64,000 bases of DNA from Sipunculus nudus (GCA_026874595.1 CM049320.1:10361464-10425463), one strand, 5' to 3'; shown: positions 12,251 to 23,962, counted from the stretch's first letter. Notes: a model not told the origin generated them from the sequence alone. Translations and numbers: made by a program.

Positions 12251-13639
12251 GCATTTTCATTTCAAATAATGGACACTTAAACATTTCAATGTTTAATATT
12301 TAATATTTTAAAAATATCAAAACTAAACCAGGGCCATAATAAGCTAAAACAGATGTTGCGTTATTTCTTCTTTAAATGCCACCTTTAAGCACAAATGTAC
12401 TGAATCACACATTATCTTATTTGTATATATTGAACAAGAATAAATGATCTTTGTTGAGATTTACTGGTGTTAATTTCTCGATGAATAACCTTGTCCCCTG
12501 TCGTATTTCAAGAAGTAGTTTTATAATAAAGAAGTGGGTATTTATTTAATAAAAAGCATTCACGTAAAATATTTTGACATATCTCAAGTTCTATTGTACA
12601 CTCTTAATGTGAAAACTTGAATATCAACACAATATACGCCTTTTTATGTTATATGGAGGTGTTACATTTAAAATAAATATCTCTGTTTGTTTAAGTGGCA
12701 TCCCGTTTATAGATAATGAAGTAGTTAGGAGATGCTTTTGGGAATTTTAGCAAAACACATTGAGACGAAAATATATTATGACAGCTATCAAGGAAATATA
12801 TAATCGTTCTTGAGTGAGCTTACATTACTTGCCGTTCTCGGTAGGACTTCCGCTTCGTGTATGCTTATTATCACCTCGTTGATATTATTCATGCTTGATC
12901 TTATCAATCGCTTTGATAAGCTTACAAACGTTTTAACGGTATCTTACTGAACATGTAGATACTTAGTATCACGACGACTGTTTCCATTATACCGTTTGTC
13001 CAATCTTATGAATATATTTTACTTAATTGTCTATGTGATGCTCCAGCGAGGCCAAGCCTAACTGAGGATATTATTTAGGTCGGATCTTGTCAGTTGTATT
13101 GATAATCTAACAAACACGTGTAACGGTATGCTGTTTATCATATAAAAGCTTAAAATCACGACGACTATTTCCAATTTATAGTATCTCCTATGTTATTAAT
13201 ATATATTTAGTGTTTTCCCAGCTTGGTCAAGTCAACCTATCAAGGCTAGCTTCTTGAAACATTTGTAAAAAAATTAAGTTATTTAAATTCAATATGCAGT
13301 TCTACCAAAAAAAAGGCTATTCTTCTTGAAGAACTGCAGAAAGGGTGTTTCTGATGCACAGGTTTGATGCCTCCACTATCAAAAATGATTAAGTATTTTT
13401 TTTATATAATGGCCATTTTCCAATACACAATAATAATAAATAAACTCGTCCAAAATGCATAAGTAATTTTGTTAAACACAGACTTTGCAATAATACCCTT
13501 TTTCACTTCATGAAATATAGAAAGTAAGCACAGTCTCTTTTATCCTCTTTCCCTCGTGACATTGTGTATTATAAAAACTACGGAGTTAGGGAAAACTAAT
13601 AAAGAAACAGCTAAATCAGTCAGAAATAATATGGCGGGT
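12251..13639. repeat. AT-rich region with a two-unit ~186-bp duplication
   Basis: No gene is seen. Between about 12,898 and 13,230 two related units occur: 'gatcttatcaatcgctttgataa' and 'gatcttgtcagttgtattgataa', each followed by 'aacggta' and 'tcacgacgact(g/a)tttcca'. Confidence 0.5.
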
Positions 13640-14800
13640 ATTCTATTCAATTAGAATATTTGAAATCATCTCAATATTTGTAATAATTTGTAATGATTGT
13701 ATCGTAAGTGTGCCACATTGTTTGTGTTAAACTTTCCCCTGCCAGGGTCATCGATCACATCCACGTATCTGTATCTTACCGTATCTGTATAAACTCCCTC
13801 TGTATTCGTTAAAAAGGATTTGAGGAAATACTACGGGGCGACATGAATCGTACGTTCCGCCAGGTATATGGTAAAGAAATATGAAAGACAACGACTCGAG
13901 GACTTAAACAAAGCTTCAAGGATCATAATATCCTGAACCTTTATATGTTGATGGTTTTAAGTTCAATATGAATCACATGGATCATGTATAATATATCTCA
14001 GGAAAGCAGAAAAATATAAATTAACTTGAACAATGTCTGCACTTTCTGCACACTTTTTTGTATCTGTAACATTTTCTAGTGACGACAAGAATTTCGGTTT
14101 GGTTGAAGTTTGCACGATGCTTAAGGCATACAATGTCTTTTTCGCCACATGTTGCTTTCTAATCGTTGCTCTTTCAAAGGTAAATCACAACTTAAAAGAC
14201 AATAGTTTAAATACAAGTACATGCAACAGAATCTAGAGAAATTTATTTCAACGAGTAAAATTATATATTTGGTTTTGGATAGTTTTTTTATTTATTATTT
14301 ATACAGTCTGAAGATGAATATTTGAATAAATTAAATTTTTTTATATAAAGTGCATAAAGCATTTCTTGTTTACTATAGTGTACAAATTAGTCTTTTTATT
14401 AATCATTTAACTTTGTATTCTTACATTGCTCGGAGTTTTACACCTAAAAGATCGGTTATGCGGGTACAATAGTGTACGACGTTAACGAAGCCAAGTTTTA
14501 CAGACACATGTACAAACACCTTTATATATATATATGTGTGCTTTTGTGTTCTACCTTACCTTGAGCTAAGGTATATTATAAATACACTCCTAATCAAAAC
14601 ATGGATCGCATTTCAAAACTAATTCCTGACCATTGGGCGGTTGATTGTGAATGCACTCATGCAAGAAACATTAAAAGCTTGAGTACTTTTTACAAGTTGT
14701 ACATTGTTAATGTATATTTATGCCACAATTAAATATGCTGCTTTTAAAATGTTGTGTGATAACGAATGTAAGGCGCACACAAAATTCAACTACCAATATT
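13640..14800 (+). repeat. Dispersed repeat R1, copy 2 (without insertion)
   Basis: Same orientation as 364-655 plus 2,070-2,860, but contiguous across the point where copy 1 holds 1.4 kb of extra sequence. Shared text includes 'atcctgaacctttatatgtt' and 'atgcttaaggcata'. Confidence 0.65.
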
Positions 14801-15020
14801 ATGGGAGAATAAACATGTCGCCCCTCAAAAATAATTCCTGACCATTGCTTGGTGGAACTGGAATGCACTTATGCAAGAAACATTAAAGACTTGACTACTT
14901 TTTTTTTTTAAGGTTGTACATTGTTTATGTTTTTTTATGCCACAATTAAATATGCTACTTTTAAGATGTTGTGGATTTTTTAATGTTAATCGGATGTAAG
15001 GCGCATATAAAATTCAACAT
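14590..15020 (+). repeat. ~220-bp tandem duplication at the end of R1
   Basis: 'aattcctgaccattg', 'atgca(a)gaaacattaaa' and 'atgccacaattaaatatgct' occur once at 14,620-14,755 and again at 14,835-14,970. Copy 1 of R1 has this segment only once. Confidence 0.65.
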
Positions 15021-15024
15021 CCAA

Positions 15025-15770
15025 TTGGCCAAATCTCGCTCTATATCACGGCAAAAGAGAAAAAAAAACGAGATTTCACGGAAGTGCTTAAAACTCGGCG
15101 ACTTTTACTGCTATAGAGGTCTAGATTTCGGCACGTCATAACATTTGGACAGCTGGACAAGATAAAACTAAGGGCTTGTCAAATCTCGTGCTATATCTCA
15201 TCAAACGAGAGAAAATGAGATTTCATAGAATTGCTCATAACTTGGCGAGATTTACAGCTAGACGGGTCTATTTTTTTTTTCGGCATTTCGTAACATTTGG
15301 CCTTCTTGACATGTTTAAACTGCAAGACTGGGCAAATCTCACACCATATCTCGTCGAGTGAAAAAAATTAGATGTAACACAAATGCATAAAACTCGTCGG
15401 CCTTTACGGCTAGACAGGTCAAAGTTTCGGCATTCAATAACATTTGGAGAGCTTGACATGAAAAAACTGCAAGACTGGCAAAATCTCGTAACAGAGAATA
15501 AACGAGATTTCGCGAAAATGCTTATAACTCGGCGACTTTTACAGCTACACTGGTCTAGTTTTCGGCATTTTGTAACACATGACCAGCTTCAGAAGATAAC
15601 ACTGCAAATTTTGCAGAACCACGCACCATATCTCGACAAACGGGAACAAAAACGAGATTTTCAGGGATAAACGTGTAACTCAGCGACTTTAACACCTGTC
15701 GGCATATCGTAACATATGCCTAGCTTGAAGGATCAAAACTGGAAGTCTTGCAAAATCTCCATGCTCATTT
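15025..15770 (+). repeat. ~148-bp tandem array, about five units
   Basis: Each unit carries 'caaatctcg...atatctcg', 'acgagattt', 'ataactcggcgactttta', 'ctacacaggtctag' and 'ttcggcatttcgtaaca'. Starts fall near 15,031, 15,180, 15,336, 15,480 and 15,619. A 95-codon frame (15,383-15,670) crosses several units and is a by-product of the repeat. Confidence 0.75.
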
Positions 15771-15979
15771 ATATTACTGTTTCCACATCCCCTGTCTCTC
15801 TCTCTGTCTTTTTGTCTGTTCGTTTTATTTCCGTTTCCGGCAAGCACGCGACCTCTGGTCGTCTTGTTTGTTAGTTTGTGCGTTCGTTTGTGTGTCTGTT
15901 TGTCCTCACTCTACAACCCGCCGTTTTGCAGCAATCGCTTTTAAACTCACAGAGCGGATTGACAACAGAAAACCCTGTA

Positions 15980-16140
15980 ACGTTTTTGTTTTTGGTCAAT
16001 ATTGCATCAAGGTCAAGGTCAAGGTCATGAAAAGTATGAAAACCCGTTTTTGCTCCAAAGGTATAGGTCAAGGTCATGAAAATTATGAACCACCGTTTTA
16101 GCTCCATAACTTTGTCAGAAATAGTCGCAGCCACATCCAC
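15980..16140 (+). repeat. 'caaggtcaaggtcaaggtca' repeat
   Basis: Two imperfect units, 'caaggtcatgaaaagtatgaaaacc' split by 'gctccaaaggtatagg' and then 'tcaaggtcatgaaaattatgaa', match a simple motif common in bivalve DNA. The frames across it are low-complexity. Confidence 0.5.
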
Positions 16141-16269
16141 TTTAGCTCACTTTCTTTGGAATTTCATGGCCTTTCTTCTCATTTGTAGCTGACTCCAATT
16201 TGCCGTCACCATGGTTACGCATTTTTGGGTTACCTTAGAAGTTTGATCATATTTTTTATCTTTGTCAAT

Positions 16270-16480
16270 TTTTAAGTTTCAGAGGTCTAGTTTTCGTCAT
16301 TGCGTAGCTTATGGCCTGCTTGACAAACTAAAACTAAAAGTTTTGCCAAATCTTGCACCATATCTTGAAAAACAGGAAAATAAAGAGTTTCGCGGAAATG
16401 CTTATAACTCGGCGCCTTTAACAGCTATACAGGTCTAGTTTTCGTCATTGCGTAATTTATGGCCTGCCTGACAAATTGAA
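16270..16480 (+). repeat. Detached units of the 148-bp array
   Basis: 'aggtctagttttcgtcattgcgta' occurs at 16,282 and 16,432, with 'cataactcggcgccttt' between. These are relatives of the 15.0-15.8 kb array separated from it by the caaggtc repeat. Confidence 0.6.
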
Positions 16481-16484
16481 ACTA

Positions 16485-16880
16485 AAGCATTACAATTTCT
16501 TTTAAGGGAAAAATTCCTTTTACAAGCCAGAAAAGAAATCGGGGGTCATGCTAAGTATAGGACCCGCTTGACCGCATATTCCCCGTGCCTCTTGCAACTC
16601 TCAACACACGAGTAATCTCGAAATGGGTGTACCAAATTGAGAGAGAAAATTTTCTTGGCAAACGCTGGCGACTATGTCATGATAACATCTTTAAACTTGA
16701 TGCTTTATTTGTTTTAAAATGATGCATACTATTCAATACCATTTAATGAATTTCATAAAAAAATTGAATGGATGGAAAAAAATGTTATAAGTATGTATGT
16801 TTTGCAAAGGGATTATCCATCAGAGACGTCTGTCGTGTCATTGGGTAGATGGTGGCCCATTTCCCTGCTGTTATTTTTGG
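16485..16880. other. No gene recognised
   Basis: Sequence between the array and the DIRS-like remnant. No supported feature. Confidence 0.45.
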
Positions 16881-16884
16881 TTCC

Positions 16885-17690
16885 TTGTAATATAGGCAGA
16901 TGGAAAATGAAAATATTCAGGCCCTCAAAATTGCTTTAGATAATGGCAACTTTGACCTGCCAATGACATTTACTGAAGCAGAAATAATGAGTTGTAATGG
17001 TGGTTTACTAATGTGCAAGGTGTCTCAGTGTCAACAAGCAAGCCTTGTCTGGTCATTGATACCGATGCATCTGGCAAAGCCTTGGGGTTGCGATGTGCTT
17101 CGATAAAACCGCAGGTGGCCCCTGGTCAGTTGTTCAGCATGAATCTTTCAACATCAATGTATTAGAATTGAAAGCTGGCTTGTTTGGTCTCCAGTTTCTG
17201 TGCCATCACATGGGAGATTTGAACATCAGGTGTAGAACGTGACTGGGGTGACCTACATTAAACAGATGGAATTCAGCCACTCACTACAGGGCAATGCACT
17301 TGCAGGTTTCTCTTTAATGGGCGATGCAGAGAAACATATCGCTGAGTCCTGCCTATGTCAAAGGTGTCATATCTCACAGCTGATCGCCAATAATGAATCA
17401 CGGGTCCAATACAAACTGAAACACAGAGGATGTTAAATCCAGAAATCTTCGAAAAATGAAGGTTCAATTTGATTTTACTGCTAACATTGACCTCTTCGCT
17501 TCAAGACTGAACGAACAGTTTGATAAATTAGTACCTTGAAGACAAAAACCTACTTTTTTTGCTGTTGATGCATTTAGCTTTGATTATCATTCATTACACA
17601 ATTGTATATTTTCTTCCTTCACTGTCATTCCATTTGACATAAATTATCAGTGAACTAAGCCAAAGCTTAAGTGGTACTCCTCAACTAGCC
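16885..17690 (+). pseudogene. DIRS-type retrotransposon RT/RNase H remnant
   Basis: Translating across frames gives pieces typical of the reverse transcriptase/RNase H of DIRS-like elements: 'ALDNGNFDLPM', then 'LVIDTDASGKALG' near 17,047-17,088 (the TDAS-x-x-x-G RNase H motif), 'NVLELKAGLFGLQ' near 17,157-17,195, and 'IDLFASRLN' near 17,484-17,510 followed by 'AVDAFSFD'. At least three frame changes and several stops break the sequence, so it cannot make protein. It is followed in the correct order by a tyrosine recombinase remnant, which is the diagnostic gene pairing of DIRS/Ngaro elements. The N-terminal RT core is not recognisable upstream, so the copy is probably 5'-truncated. Confidence 0.75.
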
Positions 17691-17863
17691 TACACAGCAC
17701 TGGTACCCCGCAGTGATGAACGTGCTGGTAGGCAAGCCTTAGTTTATTCCCAAACACAGGCGCTTGTTGTTGTTACGGGTCACCCTGTCTGATGTGTCAC
17801 TTATAAGGAAACATTACATACAAAGGGCATGTTGGGACAGGTTACACATGTCTTCTTGCATTC

Positions 17864-18755
17864 ATGGCCAAAATTACCAACAAACAGTATGGGACATCCT
17901 TCGAAATATGGGATGTTAACTGTCTGGAAAAACCTAAACATCCTATTTATCCATCATCACACAGGCTTCTCCTGATGACAATCTTTAACTTTGGTGTTGG
18001 AAATATTGGTGTAAATACTGCCAGGCCTGCCCTTTCAGCTGTCATTGTCCTTCTTGGTATCAACATTGGTAGTCATCTGGATGACTCAAGGTTCAAGAGA
18101 GGAATAATTAAAAGTGCGTCCATCACTGCCATTAATGTGATAACATGGACAATTAGCACTGTTTTAAAATATCCTAAGAGACAGCTTTAAGGACATTAGT
18201 TTTAAATTACTAACCCATAAACTTACTATGTTGTTAGATTTACTGTCTGTTTAAAGACTGCAGAGTCTGCATGTACTTTGATCGGTGTCAGATGGTTCTG
18301 ACAGACTGTTCCTGTGTTTTTATTATCAGAGAACTGTTAAAAACCAAATTAGACCAAATCATCATACAACTTTTTTTTTAATTTAACAGTTTGATGTCAG
18401 TGACTTGTGTGTTGTAAAACATATCCAAGCTTAAGTTAAAGAACAGTTTCATTGCTGAAATGTTACTGATTCCTTCTTTGTTACAAGAAAGCTAATCATG
18501 CCGAAAGCAAAGACACACTCTAGATATGTTAAACAGTGTTACATAGTGCAGGGATAAACACTTAATATTTCTGGCCACATAGTACCGGAGGAGCCGCTTT
18601 TTCCTGCGGCTTACAAAATCTCACTACCAAAGGATGAAATAATGAGGAGTAAGGGTTGGACAAACGCACAGACATTTTCCAAACTATATATAAACCATTT
18701 ACAAGCCCTGAAGATTCTGGAGAGATATTTTGAACACTCATATGGATAAGGATAG
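17864..18755 (+). pseudogene. DIRS-type tyrosine recombinase remnant
   Basis: The 108-codon open frame at 17,864-18,190 contains 'IFNFGVGNIGVNTARPALSA', which matches the core-binding domain of DIRS-type tyrosine recombinases. Beyond its stop, other frames give 'KLLTHKLTMLL' and, near 18,566-18,700, 'FWPHSTGGAA' and 'WTNAQTFSKLY'. The latter correspond to the H-x-x-R box and the region before the nucleophilic tyrosine. The expected arginine in HSTR reads Gly, and frames shift several times, so this is dead. Such enzymes insert the element's circular cDNA. It could belong to a Ngaro-like or DIRS1-like subgroup; terminal repeats would decide. Confidence 0.75.
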
Positions 18756-19083
18756 CTGTATTTAATTATGTTTGATCTGAAATTCATTTTTAGTGTTGGG
18801 CTATTAACGGTTCACTTGATTATTGAAGTAATATCATGTATGTTATATTTTTTTTTATTTATAAAAGACAGTAACAGATTCACAGGTCAATTTGGCTATT
18901 ATCTTACAGCTAAAGTCTACATCCACTTATTTATTAATATATATAATTTCTTGTTCTGTTGGAGTGTAATTTGGACTCTGGTGATTGGTCATACATTGTT
19001 TTTAGAAATCCTTCTTGTTTTTTCGTGGCCTCAAGCTTTCAAGTCTCACGTGGTCCGAAGTGACAGTGAATGGTGGTGAGATA

Positions 19084-19349
19084 GAATTATAAAATTGAAC
19101 GAGACTTACTTGTAAGTTGAAGTTCGGTAGGGATCTCACCATCACACTGGAACGGAGGATTCACGTCCCACCCATGTGCAAGGATGTATGCCCAATCACT
19201 TTTATCTCTTGAGGCCTATCAAACGTTCAAATATGATAGGGGCTGGGCAAGCAGTGTCGCTCACGTGAATCCACCGTTCCAATGTGATTGGAGATAGAAT
19301 CCCTATCGGGCTTCAACTTACAGGTAAGTCTTGTTCAATTTTATAATTA
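19084..19349. repeat. Long hairpin: ~90-bp inverted repeat
   Basis: 'aattataaaattgaac(g)agacttac' at 19,084 pairs with 'gtaagtcttgttcaattttataatt' at 19,325. The arms extend through 'tgtaagttgaag', 'gatagggat' and 'ac(a/g)ttggaacgg(a/t)ggattcacgt', with about 85 bases between them. It lies some 330 bp after the recombinase remnant. It may be an inverted terminal repeat piece of the DIRS element, or an independent foldback MITE. Confidence 0.7.
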
Positions 19350-19399
19350 AACCGGTTGTGGCAGTGGATTCCCACGCAGAACGTTATGGTTTGTTAATA

Positions 19400-19560
19400 T
19401 GCTATACTTTCTTTTATATTTACACTTGAGTGACATGAGCTCTTGCTTTTAAACGGGACATCTCATCAGTTTGAAAAATAATGAAAACAGAACATTTTCT
19501 TGGGAAAAGTTGTCTCTTACACGGAGTGTTTCAATAAAAGTGTTCCTAGGGCAAAAAGAC
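19400..19560 (+). repeat. Partial copy of repeat R3
   Basis: Resembles 3,700-3,860: 'gacatgagct', 'ttgaaaaataatgaaaacaga' and 'gtgtttc' in the same order and spacing. Confidence 0.45.
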
Positions 19561-20714
19561 AGTTCCATTCTTAACCTTTCACCTCATTTATGATTATGAA
19601 CAAATTAGTTCCGGAAACCTGCCATAGCCTTGAATAATATTGAATATTCAGTGGTTTGTGAGCGTTCCGCTTTTTGTGAGGCTCAGCTTTATACCTTGAA
19701 CTATGTATGCTAGTAAGACTCCATATCCGCGTGTGTTTGAAGACACCGCATAATGTGTCATGTTGTTCTTGATGTTAAGCGCCAGTTTGTTTACCACTCA
19801 TTTAGTAACTGAATAGGTTATTTAAATATTTGCTGTCCCCTATTTTCGTTTTATTTCTCACTTGATCTTATACTTATTTGTGAACACACCCTGATCAAAG
19901 ATACGAATATATTTCTATATGCATATCGTCTAGATTATTAACGGTTGACATGTGGGTAAAGGTAAGAAATTTGTTATTATGGATATTCAAACTAGAGAGC
20001 TATTATCAATTTACAAGGCCCATGATAAAAGGTCGCTGTAGAAATCGTCATGTCAAGTAATCTATACAACTCAATTGAACATAATATTTAAGGTGCTCCT
20101 ATAATGTGTTCTCACCAGAGAGGTAAATTTACTGATTTTTGTTACGTTGTAAGAAAATGAAAATATTATATTATCAAAATTATTTTAAGAATATAATAGC
20201 TCTTATATATCCCTGGCACCGCTGACACGCTTTTCACACTACAACCGTTCACCTTGTCCCTTGGATCAGTATTGTAGGAGGAATTTAAAACAAATGTTTT
20301 GTCCACCTGTAGTTTTAGAAAGGATGTTTTATCCACCTGTAGTTTTAAAAAGGATATTTAGTTCTGCCAAACAAATTAAATTTCACGGGTACTTCTAATG
20401 TGTTCACATATGAGCTGAAAATGCTGACGTCACATTTTCAAAATTTGCATATTATAAAATAGCCCTTACAGATATTGCTGCCAAACGTGCAACTGCACTC
20501 CTAGATCATTAATATCATATGATTGTATAACGGAGCCTAATTGAAAAGTGCCAAGTCACCCATCTCATATGGGTTCGCATAAGATAATTTGATCTGGAAC
20601 CCCCAAGTAATGTTGGAAACCAGATATAACAGAATGGTTTTCATTCATATGTCTGATGCTCTTACAGTTTAGAAAAAATGTCGACATTAAAAATTTGGAA
20701 AAAGTTGCAATTTT
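19561..20714. other. No gene; small 37-bp duplication
   Basis: No supported gene. 'ttt(g/a)tccacctgtagttttaaaaaggat' occurs twice at 20,295-20,360. Confidence 0.45.
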
Positions 20715-22030
20715 ACCCCTGTGAAAATTCACACCCCAGACCTTGACCAATTAGCGTCACAGAGCCTCGTCCTAAAGAAAGCTTTCATTCAGTCAGCCCT
20801 TTTTTCCCGAAGTTGCCGGATACAATTAGCTTAAATGATTTGAAAACATACCTCTGGAAGTCAGGCGGAGATTTTACGACAATCTCTCAGTAAAAAAAAT
20901 GGCTATAAAACCAATGGCATAGGGAAGGTTTTCCGCACAGGGCCCAGGGCACAGGATAAAAATGATCTGATTCGTTTCTGAACCAATTTTGGCATTTCTT
21001 TCAGGAGAGAGAGAGACTTTAGCTGAATTGCCGCTCCCCATGAAGAAAGACAGTGGTTCCTTCTACAGGACGACGTGATAATGCAACGAGCAATTAAAAC
21101 ATTACGTCAGATAGCCCCTGGTACAAAATCCGGAAGTCAACACTTCTTTGTTGCCGTCTGTTTCAACAAACCACATTTACCTCTGACAATTCCTGCAGAA
21201 CTGCTTGGATTTACCCCCCCCCCCCCCCCCCCAAAAGATCTTACAGTCTTCCGGAAAACCCCTTTGTTCCTGTTTATATGCCAAAAGTTTCATGGTCACA
21301 TTACAGCGCCCGGTTACGGCGATGTAAAAACCGGCAAAATTCTGGGGCCATGAATGATATCTTACCAGCATATAAAATGCTCCCACTTGGATGAACTTAC
21401 TTTGGTACAGTTAGTTATGTTGACTCTAGTTGGTAAAGTTTTCACAGGATTAGAAGATATGGGATTAGCAAAGGATACAGTTGTCACCTTTTTCGGGAAC
21501 CATGAATGGCAACTCGGTGAATATGGCAAATGCTTATAACGACAAACTTCGACCTTGAGACGCATGCCCCAATGATGAATCACGTTTCGGGATTGACCGA
21601 TAGCGGTGTGGTTACTGAACATATGACCAAATTCGCAGACTTGCTTTCAACTTTAGCTGATGCGGCTGGACTTCCTCCACTAAACGTATTCCCTGATTTT
21701 CCTCCAATATCAGGATATATGCACAGAAGGAACAAGCCTAATGCCCTCCATAGACATCGAAATGGAAGCAGCTTATTTTCCCGCAGTCTCTACGTGAATT
21801 TCATGGACATAAAGTCATGGATTATCGGATGCGCACGAGAAGCTTCCGTTATACAAGTGGGCCAGTTCTCGACCGGATCCAACATACAAACCTGATCGGG
21901 ACAAACCTTTGTTGTTGAACTATACGACCATGGAATACACAAGGATGTAAATTTTAACTGCGTTGAGGACTCGCGATATAAGGACATTAGGAAACATTTA
22001 TCATTGTAACTTCATGCTGGATGGAGGGCT
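20715..22030 (+). pseudogene. Iduronate-2-sulfatase-like pseudogene, near full length
   Basis: Short collinear matches in several frames follow the order of IDS-type sulfatases. They are 'KIHTPDLDQLASQS' (about 20,725-20,767), 'LKKAFIQSALFSRS' at the active-site loop, 'LPDTISLNDLKTYLWKSGGD' (20,812-20,870), 'GIGKVFRTGP', 'LAELPLP', 'SGSQHFFVAV' with 'KPHLPL' (21,130-21,185), 'LEDMGLAKDTVV' then 'FFGNHEWQLGE' (21,450-21,530), 'HAPMMNHVSGL', 'ICTEGTSLMPS', 'FHGHKVMDYRMRT' (21,800-21,840), and a C-terminus 'DSRYKDIRKH...LHAGWRAAIP'. The metal-site motif GDHG reads GNHE. The residue where family members carry the formylglycine cysteine reads Phe. A poly-C run interrupts it at 21,213-21,232. Frameshifts and stops are frequent. 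It is clearly a pseudogene, related to the copy at 57.6-59.05 kb. Confidence 0.85.
21213..21232. repeat. Poly-C run inside the pseudogene
   Basis: An uninterrupted run of about 20 C residues replaces codons that should encode the 'P-E-F-L-x-x-Y-P' stretch, giving an artificial poly-proline in the open frame at 21,075-21,353. Confidence 0.8.
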
Positions 22031-22040
22031 GCTATCCCAT

Positions 22041-22400
22041 AGATGACCTTAACAAATCAGACCTATAAACTGAAGGAACTACAATTTGATTTACTGTGGC
22101 TCATATCTCTACTGATGGCATATATCTCGGTTTCCATTTTCTCATCAATAAAATCATTTTGTATAAAATATACCGACGTCACATTTTCTAATTCCTCAAA
22201 TAGTAATACCTAATCATACCTTACTAATGTTATTTCAGTAAGCTATTTCTGTTCCCCAGTGGAAATATCTCAGCCGCTGATCTTCAGCTCTTTCCTTGTA
22301 CTGAGAACGAGGAAGCACCGCTTGACCATTACAATGATCAGTGACATTCATGAATAATTGTGACAATTCTGTTACGTCATCATCGGCCGACTTTAACATC
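22041..22400 (+). repeat. 3' flank shared with an inverted copy at 28.0-28.35 kb
   Basis: 'gaactacaatttgatttactgtggc' at 22,077 and 'agtggaaatatctca(g)cc' at 22,257, with 'gatcattacaatgatcagtgacattcatgaa' at 22,322-22,353 (here 'gaccatt...'), match the reverse complement of 28,040-28,340. It appears to be the downstream region of the IDS-like unit, copied along with it. Confidence 0.65.
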
Positions 22401-22689
22401 ATTCAGGATTTTTCAGCCATTGCTCGATTGACTGCACAGGCTGAAAACAACCCCTTGTGTACCGAATAAATAACATCATTTATATCGCCAGCCCTCGATT
22501 TAGAGACAATGCAAGGATAAGATGTAACCTTGCCAAATAATTTCCATACAAAGAGGTATCTCCTTTTACAAGCAAGCTGGGCTTATCCCCCGCTAACAGA
22601 TCCTGACACCAGCTTCTTTTGCACCCTTAGTCCTCGGTTAGTCACTGCTCGGACCAGCCGTATCTCGATACCTTTCGTCCCTGACGAAT
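22401..22689. other. No gene recognised
   Basis: Short stretch with no supported feature. Confidence 0.45.
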
Positions 22690-23280
22690 CATTCTCGCCC
22701 GCCTGCCACATTTGAGCGCCCTCTCTCAGCCTCGATGAACCCTGCGTCGACCGTCGGTTATGCGGTGTTGGTTACATTATGGGATGTCCGCTCCTCCGTC
22801 AGCTGGACATGCAGTCCACCCACTCTGCGCCCACCAGCCCCCGATATGATGTGACCCGAGGTAAAATGCAAACAGAATGAAAAAATACACAAAAAATCAT
22901 AACTTCTATGGCCATGTAAGCACCACGGCACGAACCCTGCTGATTGGTACTGAATATTCATAAGATGCAGGAATAACATTACATGAACAAAACGAAAAGT
23001 GCTCGGTAGCTATCCCTATTAATATTCAGTAACTTTGATATGCAAGTCAAACCATTTATACACATGTCGTGTCATATCACCAGTGAACTATTGACCTATG
23101 AACGATTACCTGAGCGTTTGGTCTCAACTGGTGAACAATAGTCGGTGCCTTCACTCGGCCAAATTACAATAAGCGCTCACTAATCTAGAACGGCAAAACA
23201 AGTGAATAACAGGGCACCTGTGTGTCCGTGGGCAGTTTTGTGTATGGAAATTTTTAACGCGTCACAATAGCTCCCATTTT
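22690..23280. repeat. Repeat R2, copy 2 (LTR-like)
   Basis: Shares 'gagcgccctctct(c/t)', 'gtgctcggtagc(tat)ccctatt', 'aattacaataagcgctca' and a terminal 'cagttttgtgtatgg...ttaacgcgtcacaat' with the insertion at 0.66-2.07 kb, and its last part with 25,090-25,335. On the minus strand it would start near TGTGACGCGTTAA and end near TGTGGCA, so an LTR is possible. Confidence 0.5.
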
Positions 23281-23399
23281 AAGATAAACACAAGTTCCCT
23301 AGAAGCACCAGTGAATCCCAAGAAAACCAATTCTCACAAACGAAACTAAAAAATGTGTTACCCACAATGAATTCACCGTCTTATATCCTTACTTCTCTC

Positions 23400-23720
23400 T
23401 TATCTTTATCTGCCCTAAGCATAATGCGGTTGAGGCCGTGTCAATAGTAGCTTGCTGCTCAGACAAATCGGCTTAAACAATCTGCATTTGCATTATCTTT
23501 ACCTTTGACAACCCTTACCCGTCACGGAATATCTGCATTGCCAATGCCCATCTCATGATCCTTTGTCTGTTGATTATGGACATATCAAGAAATAACAGTG
23601 GTTGATGATCAGTTTCTAAAACGAATTCCCTACCGGTAACCTCCTTCCATGTCTCGTTAGCTTTTACGTAATGGGCAAAAAATGCATCTTCTATGTTTAG
23701 TATGGAATTGATAAGATCTT
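23400..23720 (-). pseudogene. Ty3/gypsy-like RNase H remnant
   Basis: Minus-strand translation gives 'TWKEVTGREFVLETDHQPLL' followed by 'FLDMSI', 'RIMRWALAMQIF' and, after a frame change, 'KGKDNANADCLSRF'. This is the standard tail of a Ty3/gypsy RNase H (x-T-D-H-x-P-L, then x-R-W...L, then N-x-x-AD-x-LSR). Stops and frameshifts show it is inactive. It lies downstream, in minus-strand order, of an integrase-like piece and the gag pieces. Confidence 0.75.
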
Positions 23721-23754
23721 CGCTGCTTACATGAGCGCACCATCCCTATTGTTT

Positions 23755-23962
23755 GTTGTTTACTTTCGATTGTCCTTCCTTCTGTAACAAGCCTCTGAAA
23801 TATATCACATGACTGGCAAATACCTCGTGATGACGTCGTGGATCCCTGGCCATTAAAAATAGGAAGTAACCCTTTCGAGTGTCTTCTGACCTCCCATATG
23901 ACCTCCGAGAATCGAGGGCCACCACAATAACTCTATCTCGCAGCTTCTGCGGTACCATCAGT
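23755..23962 (-). pseudogene. Integrase zinc-binding region remnant
   Basis: The minus-strand frame begins 'VPQKLRDRVIVVALDS', and other frames continue 'GGHMGGQKTLERV', 'WPGIHD' and 'CDIFQRLVT'-like text. This resembles the H-H-C-C N-terminal part of a retrotransposon integrase. In an intact Ty3 element integrase follows RNase H, whereas here it precedes it on the minus strand. The pieces have therefore been rearranged or come from two insertions. Confidence 0.55.

Noticed and set aside
15383-16140. Open frames of 89-117 codons
   Set aside because: They cross tandem repeat units and the caaggtc motif. The sequence is low complexity and no domain is recognised.
18768-19079. Hydrophobic 103-codon frame after the recombinase remnant
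   Set aside because: Very T-rich sequence gives hydrophobic residues by composition, with no family motif and no conserved context.
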